Positions 9,082 through 18,301 of a DNA stretch of 64,000 bases are shown here, one piece after another (positions within the stretch are counted from its first letter, which is position 1; each line of letters begins with the position of its first letter). Source of the stretch: Jeongeupia wiesaeckerbachi (GTDB lineage Bacteria > Pseudomonadota > Gammaproteobacteria > Burkholderiales > Chitinibacteraceae). The translations under genes and the position numbers were made by a program. A model generated the notes under the pieces. It saw nothing but the letters and a program-made list of their open reading frames with translations. It searched no databases and was not told where the DNA came from. The stretch lies in the NCBI RefSeq assembly GCF_050916355.1, contig NZ_CP136946.1, positions 806,001 to 870,000 on the forward strand. Reading direction: 5' to 3'.

Positions 9082-9606
9082 TCAGTCCTTGTCGGTTCGG
9101 CGCGCGGCCATCAGCCGGCCCAGCGCATCCAGTTCATCGGCATTGAGCAGGCGCGCGGCATGCGGATAGAGCTCGCGCTCCTCCCGCTCGGCGTGCGCCG
9201 GGTAATCGTGGGCAAAGCGCCGGACGGCATCCGGGTCGAGCGTTGCGCTCTGCCCGATCGCCAGCGCCTGCAAGGCCGGCCGCAAGGCTTGCCATTGCGC
9301 GCTCAGGCCATCGTGCTCGGCGGCAATCGCATCGATGCGCGCCCGCAAGGCCGCATCGCCACGTTCGCGCAGCAGCGGAAACAGGTCGTCATCCTCGTCC
9401 TGATGATGCAAGGGGGCGGCCATGTCGAAGTAGCGCAGGATGGATGCCGCAGCGCGTACGGCCTCGGCGTCGATACCGTGCGCGGCAAGGTGGTCGGCCA
9501 GCTTGGGCAACAGCCCGGCATAGTGTCGCACCCGGTCGTGACAGGCGACCAGCATGGCGATTGGGGTATCGAAGCCCACGGCCTCGGTGGCAAAGGGATT
9601 GCGCAC
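9082..9606 (-). CDS. Hemerythrin-domain (HHE) protein
   Basis: A 174-residue four-helix HHE cation-binding protein of the hemerythrin-like family, which binds a non-haem di-iron site and in denitrifiers is linked with NO/O2 sensing or Fe-S repair. Candidate iron ligands visible are H23 and H28 in ACHDRVRHY, H67-H68 and E71 in LHHQDEDDD, and a later HAEREERELYPH segment. The start is a GTG at 9604-9606: the conserved FDTPI region begins at residue 12, so the internal ATG is too late, and no better codon lies between it and the upstream stop. The start is only nine bases from the NsrR-like palindrome and has a weak ribosome site. It shares an operon with nnrS. Confidence 0.88.
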   Translation of the reverse strand: MRNPFATEAVGFDTPIAMLVACHDRVRHYAGLLPKLADHLAAHGIDAEAVRAAASILRYFDMAAPLHHQDEDDDLFPLLRERGDAALRARIDAIAAEHDGLSAQWQALRPALQALAIGQSATLDPDAVRRFAHDYPAHAEREERELYPHAARLLNADELDALGRLMAARRTDKD

Positions 9607-9614
9607 GGCGCCTA

Positions 9615-9637
9615 AAGAAGTATTTTCAATGCATCAT
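9615..9637 (-). promoter_or_regulatory. NsrR-like operator before the hemerythrin-nnrS operon
   Basis: On the gene strand the 23 bp read as ATGATGCATTG, a central A, then AAATACTTCTT. Compared with the known NsrR palindrome (AAGATGCATTT-n-AAATGCATCTT) I count about 18 matches in 22 informative positions. The site abuts the GTG start, a position suited to repression. NsrR is the Fe-S NO-sensing repressor; its role here is inferred from the motif and from the regulated gene types. Confidence 0.5.
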
Positions 9638-9652
9638 TTTTATCCGAACAAG

Positions 9653-9670
9653 GCCGGCGTGCAAGCCGGC
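9653..9670 (-). terminator. Weak terminator hairpin after pdxY
   Basis: GCCGGC at 9653-9658 pairs with GCCGGC at 9665-9670 around a 6-base loop, just downstream of the pdxY stop. The following tract is only CTTGTTC, so termination is likely partial. It separates pdxY from the hemerythrin operon. Confidence 0.4.
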
Positions 9671-9680
9671 ATTGTTACGT

Positions 9681-10538
9681 TCAGACCGCGATGGCGGCGA
9701 AATGACGGCGCGGCGCGGCGATCTCGTCCTGCGCTGCGACGAGCTGCAGCTCGTATTCGCCGGCGGCATGCGTCGTCGCCATGACGGCATCGACGGCGGC
9801 CAGCGTGTGCTCGAACGCTGCGCGGACCGCATCACCCTGCAGCAGGCGCGCCAGGAACACGCCCGACGTCAGGTCGCCGACGCCGACCGGCTGGCGATCG
9901 AACGCATACAGCGGCCGACGGCCGAGCCACGCTTCGGTCTCGCTGACGACGAGCATTTCAAACTCGTCGGCCGGCTTGCCGGCATAGTCGAGGTGCTTGA
10001 CCAGCACCAGCTTCGGCCCGCGCGCGATCAGGTCGCGGCAGGCGGCAAGCGCGTCGGCGAGGCTGTCGATCTCGCGGCCGGCGAGCTTTTCCAGCTCCAG
10101 GTGATTCGGCGCCATGAGGTCGGCGACCGCCGGCATGTGCTCGACCAGATACTGCTGGATGCCCGGCTGCACCACGCAGCCCTTCTCCGGATGGCCCATC
10201 ACCGGGTCGCACAGATAGATCGCCCGCGGGTTGGCGGCCTTGACCTTGCGCACCGCCGCTATCACGTAGGCCGCCTGCTCCGGTGCGCCCAGATAGCCCG
10301 ACAGTACCGCGTCGCAGCGCTGCAATTCGCCAACCGCGTCTATGCCGTCGACCAGCGCGGTGATCTGCGCCGGTTCGAGCGCCTGCCCGGCCCAGCGGCC
10401 GTACTGGGTGTGGTTGGAAAACTGCACCGTGTTGATCGGCCAAACGTCGACGCCAAGCCGGCGCATCGGAAACACCGCAGCGCTGTTGCCGGCGTGGCCG
10501 TAGACGACATGGGACTGGATGCTGAGGACGTGTTTCAT
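9681..10538 (-). CDS. pdxY: Pyridoxal kinase PdxY
   Basis: A ribokinase-like fold kinase of the vitamin B6 salvage pathway that phosphorylates pyridoxal to pyridoxal 5'-phosphate with ATP. The 285 residues match the PdxY length. Visible blocks are IQSHVVYGHAGNSAAVFPMRRLG at residues 7-29 (substrate site), CDPVMGH in the centre, MAPNHLELEKLAGREI, and the GVGDLTSGVFLA anion-hole/catalytic Asp motif near the C-terminus. It is preceded by an upstream cupin gene on the same strand and followed by a weak terminator hairpin. Confidence 0.95.
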   Translation of the reverse strand: MKHVLSIQSHVVYGHAGNSAAVFPMRRLGVDVWPINTVQFSNHTQYGRWAGQALEPAQITALVDGIDAVGELQRCDAVLSGYLGAPEQAAYVIAAVRKVKAANPRAIYLCDPVMGHPEKGCVVQPGIQQYLVEHMPAVADLMAPNHLELEKLAGREIDSLADALAACRDLIARGPKLVLVKHLDYAGKPADEFEMLVVSETEAWLGRRPLYAFDRQPVGVGDLTSGVFLARLLQGDAVRAAFEHTLAAVDAVMATTHAAGEYELQLVAAQDEIAAPRRHFAAIAV

Positions 10539-10588
10539 GCGGATAACTCAGGAAAAGGTCGGCACGGTGTCGGCACGCGCCACAAGGC

Positions 10589-10900
10589 TTAGACGCTGCC
10601 TGCGGTCTCGACGACGAGAATGCGCGCCTCGCCGATCGGGCAGGCGAGATGCTCGGTGCCCGTCGACGCGTAGAAAATATCGCCCGTCTCGAGCATCACC
10701 GCGCACTCCTCGCCATGCTTGCGATAGCGCATTTCAACCCGGCCATCGAGCACGGCAAAGACCTCCTCGCCGTCGTTGACATGCCAGCGGTAGGGCTGGT
10801 CGGTCCAATGCAGACGCGTGGTGATGCCGGCCATATTGGCGATGTCGAGCGCCCCCCATGGCCGGCTGGCGGTGAATGCGCTTGAACGAATGATTTTCAT
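10589..10900 (-). CDS. Small cupin-domain protein
   Basis: A 103-residue single-domain cupin. The jelly-roll signature is partly visible: RWHVNDGEEVFAVLDGRVEMRY (residues 39-60) resembles cupin motif 1 with H40 and E45, and GDIFYASTGTEHLACP (72-87) resembles motif 2 with H84. Such small cupins often act on or sense small metabolites, but no substrate can be assigned. It lies between tyrS (16 bases upstream) and pdxY (50 bases downstream) on the same strand, so co-transcription with tyrS is likely. Confidence 0.75.
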   Translation of the reverse strand: MKIIRSSAFTASRPWGALDIANMAGITTRLHWTDQPYRWHVNDGEEVFAVLDGRVEMRYRKHGEECAVMLETGDIFYASTGTEHLACPIGEARILVVETAGSV

Positions 10901-10915
10901 CGTTCGCCGCTCGGG

Positions 10916-12193
<1,278 letters not shown>

Positions 12194-12368
12194 CGTTTCT
12201 TCCTGGCTTGCGGCACGCGCGCTGGCGGGCCGGAAAAGACGCGCGCGCCGGTCACGCCGGCGCGCATTCACCCGCAATGATAAAGGCAGTCGCCCCGTCG
12301 GTGCGCGGCCTTCGTGCACAAAGCACGCAAATTCGCGGTCATCCGCGCCGATCGGCACAGCAGCATGA

Positions 12369-12398
12369 CAAAGGGCACGGGAAAGCCCGTGCCCTTTG
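12369..12398. terminator. Strong terminator after chpA
   Basis: A perfect 13-bp stem caaagggcacggg / cccgtgccctttg with a 4-base loop AAAG lies 18 bases past the chpA stop, ending the pilGHIJ-chpA transcript. Confidence 0.75.
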
Positions 12399-12415
12399 TA
12401 TCGACGACCGATGGA

Positions 12416-15400
12416 TCAGATCGTCGCGGCGGCGATCAGCCGGCGGATGTGGCCGAGCAGCTCGTCTTCCTGATACGGCTTGCCGAGGAAGACGTTGACG
12501 CCCAGTTCGAACGCATAGTTCTTGTGCTTGTCGGCGGTGCGCGAGGTGATCATCACGATCGGCGTCGTGCGCGTGCCTTCGTTGTTGCGCACATTACGCG
12601 TCAGCTCGAAGCCGTCCATGCGCGGCATTTCGACGTCGACCAGCATCACCGCCGGCGTCACGTCCTGCAGCTGCTGCAGCGCGTCGACGCCATCCTTGGC
12701 GGTCACGACCTGGAAGCCTTCGCGTGCCAGCAAGCGCGAGGTGATCTTGCGCACGGTCAGCGAATCGTCGACGACCATCACGACCGGCGTGGTTTCGAGC
12801 TGCGCCGGCGCCACTTCGACGCGCTGGCCGACGGCGGCGACCTCGCCGCGCGCCAGCAGCGCGATCGGGTTCATGATCGGCACGATGTCGCCGTTGCCGA
12901 GCACCGTTGCACCGGCGACGCCGGGAATCCGCGCCAGCTGCGGGCCGATCGCCTTGACGACGACTTCCTGGTTCTTGATCAGTGCATCGACATGCAGCGC
13001 CATCCGCGCCGCACCGCTGCGCAGCAGCAGCACGGTCGAGAAGCGCTTCTGTTCCGGCACCGTTTCGGCGTCGCCGATCAGCCGCGGGAAGTAGGCAAAC
13101 GGGTAGCTCGCCCCCATCCAGTGCTGGATGCGGTTGGCGTACAGCTCGGCCAGTGGCGCCTGCTTGAGTTCCTGCACCTGCTCGATCATCACCGACGGAA
13201 TCGCGAACTGGCGCTCGCCGGCCTTGACCAGCAGCACCTGCGTCACCGCCAGCGTCAGCGGCAGATGGATCGTGAACGTCGTGCCGGAGCCCGGCTTGCT
13301 GGCGACTTCGATGCTGCCGCCAAGGTTGCCGATTTCGTTCTTGACCACGTCCATGCCGATGCCACGGCCCGACAGCTGGGTCACGTTGGCCGCGGTCGAA
13401 AAGCCCGGCTCGAAAATCAGTTGTGCCAGCGTCGCGTCGGCCACATCACTGCCCGGCGCAACAAGACCCAGTGCCTCGCCCTTGGCGCGGATACGGCTGT
13501 AGTCGAGGCCCTTGCCGTCGTCCTTCAAGGTCAGCACCAGCTCGTTGCCTTCCTGGCGGACTTCAACCAGCACTTCGCCGAACTCGGACTTGCCCGCCGC
13601 CATCCGCACATCGCTGGGCTCGAGGCCATGGTCGATCGCGTTGCGCAGCATGTGCTCGAACGGCGAGATCATTTTCTCCAGCACGCCGCGGTCGATTTCG
13701 ACGCGCCCGCCCTTGAGCTCGAGGTTGACCTTCTTGCCGACCTCCTTGCCGGTCTGGCGCGTCAGCCGGTACAGCCGGTCCGACACGCTGGCAAACGGCA
13801 CCATGCGCACGCGCATCAGGCTTTGCTGCAGCTCGCGCGTCATCCGGCCTTGCGCCGTCAGCGCACCGGCGGAGTCGTCGAGGTTCTTCAGCAGGCTGTG
13901 CTGGATCGTCGCGACGTCGTTGACGCTTTCGGCGATGAAGCGGGTGACTTCCTGCAAACGGGTGAAGCGGTCGAATTCAAGCGGATCGAAGTTGCCGTGG
14001 CTGTCTTCGATCTCGCGCGAACGCGCCTGCATCTGGCTCTCGGCCTGGATTTCCAGCTCGCGCAGCTGGCCGCGCAAACGGCCGACGTTCTCGGTCAATT
14101 CAAGCAGCGAGCCCTTCAGCGACAGCATTTCGGCCTCGATCCGCGACCGGGCGATCGCCACCTCACCGGCCTGGTTGACCAGTTGGTCAACCAGTTCGGA
14201 CTTGACCCGGATCGTCGTCTTCGCGTCCGGCTCGGCGGCGCCGAGCAGGAACTGCGGCGCCGTGGCCGGCTGTGCCTGTTCGGCCGCAACTTGCGGCTGA
14301 CCACGACCGCACAGCGTGTCGTACAGCGACACGATCAGGTCGTAATCGGCATCGAGTTCGTCGAGCAGCGCAAGGCCCGGCGTGCCGGTCGCCGCCAGCA
14401 GCCGGCTTTCCATCCGGTGCGTCGCCTCGCCGAGGCGCATCGCGCCCGACATCCGCGCACTGCCCTTCAGCGTATGTAGTACCCGCTTGAGCGCCGCACT
14501 GGTTTCCACTTCATCCGGCGCTTCGCGCGCGGCACGCAGGCAGGCTTCGAGCTGCGGCAGCAACTCGTCGGCTTCCTCGATGAAAATCGGCAGCAACTGT
14601 TCGTCGATATCGTCGACGACGCCAATGTCGAGTTCGTCGCGACGTTCGGTTTGCGTCGTCAGCAACGATGCGAATGGCGACTCATCGTCGGCCGCATCAC
14701 CGGACGGCAAGGCCAGACGGTCGCTATACAGTTCCTCGGCCAGTTCGGCGTCGATCGTCACCGCCAGATCGGCATCCAGCTGAACGTCATCCGCCATCGG
14801 CTCGGCAGTTACATCGAACGCGGCGAATGCATCCACCTCCGCCATCTCAACTGCCTGCGGCTCGGTAGGCGCGGCATCGATCGGCTCGAGCGGGCCCGGC
14901 GCTTCGGCGTCGATTGTCGGTGCAATGTCGAATCCGTCGACGCTTAGGGGCTCGGCGACGAGGTCGAACACTGCGAGCTCGTCCACCGCCGCGGTTTCGA
15001 CTGCCAGCGGCGCGACAGGCGCGGCCTCGATCGGTTCGATTGGGTCTGGCGTTTCGGCATCGCTCACCGGCGCAATGTCGAATCCGTCGATGCTTAAGGG
15101 CTGGGCGGCGACGTCGAACACTGCGAGCTCGTCCGCCACCGCGGTTTCGACTGCCAGCGGCTCGATAGACGCGGCCTCGATCAGATCGATTGGGCCTGGC
15201 GTTTCGGCGTCGCTCACCGGCGCAATGTCGAATCCGTCGTCGCTCGGTGCCTCGACGGCATCGAGCGACGCCTCGCTCACGCCGACCGCGAGGATATCCG
15301 CCGGCAACGACGCAATGTCGTGATCGAGCAAGCCATCGAGATCGAGCGTAAAGCCGTCATCGTCCGGCGGCGCCAGCAGCACGGCATCGTCGTCCGCCTG

Positions 15401-18223
15401 CCCGTCCGGCAGGGAAACATCCAGAACAAAGTCGTCGGCCGACGGCGCCACGAGCACCACGTCGGCATCAGCCACTTGCTCGGCGCTGGCATCGTCAAGC
15501 AGACGCAATTCAATCTGTTCGTCATGCTCGCCATCAAGCAGCGGCGCGACCAACAGCGCCTCACCGTCGAGCAGCGGCAATTCGCCGATGTCGCCGTCGT
15601 GCGATTCGGGCGCAGCCGGCACGTCGAAATCGATCGTCAATAGTTCGTCGTGCAAGGCCGCCAGTGTAGCCAGCGGCGCGGCCGGATCGGCCGGCGGGTT
15701 CAATGCGACCACGGCGTCCAGCATGTCGCCGAGGAAGTCGACCGCGTCGATAAGCGCGTCGGCGTGATACGCCAGCTGCAGATCCAGCGACTGCAGGCCG
15801 TTTTCAATGGCATAGGCCAGTTCGCCCATCGACCGCAACCCAGCCGTCGATGCAATGCCGCCGAGCGTATGCGCAGCGAGCTCGACATTGGCACTCGGCG
15901 GTTCGCCATGGCGCAGCGCACGCTGGCCTTCGCGCAGCGTTTCCATATAACGCTGCGCTTCGTCGCGGAACAACGCGAACAGCGCGGCCGAGACGGTCAC
16001 CTCGCCGATCAGCACCTCGTCGGCGTCGTTGGCCTGGACTGCCGCGGGCTCCGCAGCCGGCGCGGCGGTCTGGCTTGGACCGTGACGCAGCGCATCGGCG
16101 ACGGCCACCAGCGCGTCGGCCTCAACGCGCGCCGCGCCGGTCTCGCCCAGCTCGCGGACCCAGCCGGCAAAGGCGTCATGCGCATCGGCAACCAGGGTGA
16201 GCAGCGCCGGCGACGCTGGAACTTCATCCTGCAGCCATTTATTCATCACCTGTTCGACAGCCCACGCCACATCGCCCAGCTGGTTCAGCCCGACCATGCG
16301 GCCACTGCCCTTCAGGGTATGGAAGCCGCGGCGGATCACCGTCATCGCGTCGCGATCTGCCGGAAACGCACGGCAGCGCTCGAGCTGGCCGGCAATCGTT
16401 GCCAGCACTTCAACGGCCTCCTCGAGATAGACGTCGAGCAGCTCGGCGTCGATCGCGTCGTCGGTCTGCGGCAACGACCTGGTTTCGACCGTTTCGGGCG
16501 CGGGTGCCGCGACGACGGCGGCCAGTGGCGCCTCGACTTCGAGCACCTGTTCGGCCGGCGCCTCGACAACCGCCGCCTCGCCACACAGCCGCGCCAGCGA
16601 CACGGCGATCAGCCGGTCGGGATCCGGCCGGCCGGCTTCCAGTGCGTCGATGTAGAACCCGAGACTCGAAAACGCTTCAGCCAGCTCTTCAAGCGCATGC
16701 TGCGCAGGCGCCACCTCGCTGACCGCGTATTCGGCGATGCGTTGCCGGCAAACTTCAAGCAGGCGAACCGCGCGGTCGCACTCGAGCATGGCCAGCGCAC
16801 CGAGCGTCTGGCGCAGACTAGCATCGAGTTCGGCCAGACCGTTTTCCGACTCGGGAGCGCGGAAATAAGCGTCGAGCACTTCTTCGACATGGCGCAGATT
16901 GCTGCGCATTTCCTGCGCCAGCTGGGCGCGCAGCAGCCGCTCTTGCGCCTGCTGGCTGATGGTATCCAGATGCGGAATGTCGCCGTCCCGGCCTGGCTCG
17001 GCCAGACGGGCCACCATGGCGGCGACCTGTTCGGAAAAATCGCTCGCCTGGCGCGGATAATTGGCCAGCGCGTTGTCGACCAGCAGCAAGGCGGTGGCCA
17101 TTTCCAGCGCATCGGCCTCGACCACGCCGAGGTCGGCATAGCGACGGCAGGCGCTTTGCATCGCGTCCCACAAGATCGGCAGCGACTGGATCTGCAGCGG
17201 CACGCTGGCTGCGGCCAGCCGGGCGAGCTCGGACTGTAGCGCCGGTAAACGTTCGTGCTGCCCGCCGGCGGTGCGCGACCAGATTTCGCGCGCAGTCCCC
17301 AGCTCGTCGCGCAGCGCGGCGGCCTGAATGATCAGCGCTTCGTTTTCCGATGACATGCCTGCATTGCCATCCGGCAGCAATGCATTCAGTGCGAAGGCTT
17401 GCTGCAGGTGCTGGCCCAGCGCACTTGGTGCGTCCGAGACCGTCAGCACGTACAACAGGTCTCGGAACAAGCGTTCGGCAACCTTGGTCGAGCCGTCGGC
17501 AAGGCGCCGGAGCTGCAGATTCAAGCGCATCAGCAACTGCTTGGCGTCGACGTCGCTGCCGGTCGGCAGCGCTTCGGTCACCGCCGCGGCACACCACCAG
17601 AACGCCCGCGCCAGACCACCGGCCTGTGCGGCGGCCAGTTCGGCGAGCGCCCGGCTCATCTGCGAGGCGGCGGCGGCATCGCCGCGAATCCAGCGCAACA
17701 AGCCCGATTCGTAGCGGCTGCGAAGCTGTTTGACGTAGCCGTCACGCTCAGCAGCGTCGACGCTGCGTGCAGGCAGGCCGGCCGGCAAGCTCAGGTCGCC
17801 GAGACGGGGGAAAAACAGCTCGACCGCGGCCGATGGCCTGCCGGACACTGCGGCGAGTTCGGCGAAGCGTGATGCCAGCTGCAGCGGCACGTTCGGCGCG
17901 CCAGCGGCGATACGCTCCAGATAGCGCCCCGCGTCCTGAACGGCGGCCTGCACCAGCGGCAACGCGTCGTCTCCGACTTCTCCGGCGGCGACTTTGGCGA
18001 CCAGTTGTTCTATTTCCTCGCAAAAACGCGCCAGCCCGTCGAGCTCGACCATCTGCAGCGCACCGGCGCACTGGTGCAAGTGGGTCTGGGCGTGCTTGAG
18101 CAACGCCGCGTCGGGCTCGTTGCGGAACTGGCTGAGGACGTCGGCCGCGCGATTCAGCGTCTGGTCGATTTCGCTCTTCACCCAGACCAGCGAGCCGCGG
18201 TCAAATTCGGTATGAACGCTCAT
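12416..18223 (-). CDS. chpA: Type IV pilus chemosensory hybrid histidine kinase ChpA/PilL
   Basis: ChpA is the multi-Hpt CheA-type kinase of the Pil-Chp pathway, phosphorylating PilG and PilH to control pilus extension, retraction and cAMP. Of 1935 residues, the N-terminal half has Hpt-like modules: a His near residue 634 (HTLKGSGRM), one near 784 (HTLGGIAS), one near 1248 (HTLKGSARM), and degenerate copies near 50 and 480. The CheA core follows: dimerisation near 1340, ATP N-box HMLRNAIDHGLEP near 1524, G-box GRGIGMDVVKNEI near 1621, then a CheW-like domain. A receiver domain with the phospho-acceptor Asp in LVDVEMPRMDG (about 1859) ends the protein. An acidic linker contains a three-copy 50-residue repeat. 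It is the last gene of the operon. Confidence 0.95.
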   Translation of the reverse strand: MSVHTEFDRGSLVWVKSEIDQTLNRAADVLSQFRNEPDAALLKHAQTHLHQCAGALQMVELDGLARFCEEIEQLVAKVAAGEVGDDALPLVQAAVQDAGRYLERIAAGAPNVPLQLASRFAELAAVSGRPSAAVELFFPRLGDLSLPAGLPARSVDAAERDGYVKQLRSRYESGLLRWIRGDAAAASQMSRALAELAAAQAGGLARAFWWCAAAVTEALPTGSDVDAKQLLMRLNLQLRRLADGSTKVAERLFRDLLYVLTVSDAPSALGQHLQQAFALNALLPDGNAGMSSENEALIIQAAALRDELGTAREIWSRTAGGQHERLPALQSELARLAAASVPLQIQSLPILWDAMQSACRRYADLGVVEADALEMATALLLVDNALANYPRQASDFSEQVAAMVARLAEPGRDGDIPHLDTISQQAQERLLRAQLAQEMRSNLRHVEEVLDAYFRAPESENGLAELDASLRQTLGALAMLECDRAVRLLEVCRQRIAEYAVSEVAPAQHALEELAEAFSSLGFYIDALEAGRPDPDRLIAVSLARLCGEAAVVEAPAEQVLEVEAPLAAVVAAPAPETVETRSLPQTDDAIDAELLDVYLEEAVEVLATIAGQLERCRAFPADRDAMTVIRRGFHTLKGSGRMVGLNQLGDVAWAVEQVMNKWLQDEVPASPALLTLVADAHDAFAGWVRELGETGAARVEADALVAVADALRHGPSQTAAPAAEPAAVQANDADEVLIGEVTVSAALFALFRDEAQRYMETLREGQRALRHGEPPSANVELAAHTLGGIASTAGLRSMGELAYAIENGLQSLDLQLAYHADALIDAVDFLGDMLDAVVALNPPADPAAPLATLAALHDELLTIDFDVPAAPESHDGDIGELPLLDGEALLVAPLLDGEHDEQIELRLLDDASAEQVADADVVLVAPSADDFVLDVSLPDGQADDDAVLLAPPDDDGFTLDLDGLLDHDIASLPADILAVGVSEASLDAVEAPSDDGFDIAPVSDAETPGPIDLIEAASIEPLAVETAVADELAVFDVAAQPLSIDGFDIAPVSDAETPDPIEPIEAAPVAPLAVETAAVDELAVFDLVAEPLSVDGFDIAPTIDAEAPGPLEPIDAAPTEPQAVEMAEVDAFAAFDVTAEPMADDVQLDADLAVTIDAELAEELYSDRLALPSGDAADDESPFASLLTTQTERRDELDIGVVDDIDEQLLPIFIEEADELLPQLEACLRAAREAPDEVETSAALKRVLHTLKGSARMSGAMRLGEATHRMESRLLAATGTPGLALLDELDADYDLIVSLYDTLCGRGQPQVAAEQAQPATAPQFLLGAAEPDAKTTIRVKSELVDQLVNQAGEVAIARSRIEAEMLSLKGSLLELTENVGRLRGQLRELEIQAESQMQARSREIEDSHGNFDPLEFDRFTRLQEVTRFIAESVNDVATIQHSLLKNLDDSAGALTAQGRMTRELQQSLMRVRMVPFASVSDRLYRLTRQTGKEVGKKVNLELKGGRVEIDRGVLEKMISPFEHMLRNAIDHGLEPSDVRMAAGKSEFGEVLVEVRQEGNELVLTLKDDGKGLDYSRIRAKGEALGLVAPGSDVADATLAQLIFEPGFSTAANVTQLSGRGIGMDVVKNEIGNLGGSIEVASKPGSGTTFTIHLPLTLAVTQVLLVKAGERQFAIPSVMIEQVQELKQAPLAELYANRIQHWMGASYPFAYFPRLIGDAETVPEQKRFSTVLLLRSGAARMALHVDALIKNQEVVVKAIGPQLARIPGVAGATVLGNGDIVPIMNPIALLARGEVAAVGQRVEVAPAQLETTPVVMVVDDSLTVRKITSRLLAREGFQVVTAKDGVDALQQLQDVTPAVMLVDVEMPRMDGFELTRNVRNNEGTRTTPIVMITSRTADKHKNYAFELGVNVFLGKPYQEDELLGHIRRLIAAATI
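14789..15238 (-). repeat. Three tandem 150-bp (50-residue) repeats inside chpA
   Basis: Three in-frame units of exactly 150 bp begin at 15238, 15088 and 14938, each opening with DGFDIAP and continuing with a DAE-P...PLAVE...ELAVFD pattern (residues 996-1145 of ChpA). The first two are the closest in DNA. The units are acidic and Pro/Ala-rich and form a linker between Hpt modules. Being highly similar and in frame, they may vary in copy number. Confidence 0.9.
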
Positions 18224-18301
18224 GGCGGGTTCTCTTCGTCTTGGCCCGGCGAATCGGGCGGAGGCGGGGACCAGCGCGGTCCCCGTTTCAGGCAGGTTGG
18301 A

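Noticed and set aside
12314..14479. 721-codon + strand frame inside chpA
   Set aside because: Antisense shadow of the ChpA kinase region; composition and start are not gene-like.
14789..15238. Regular repeats considered as CRISPR
   Set aside because: Units are contiguous, 150 bp, in frame with ChpA, and have no spacers; they encode protein repeats.
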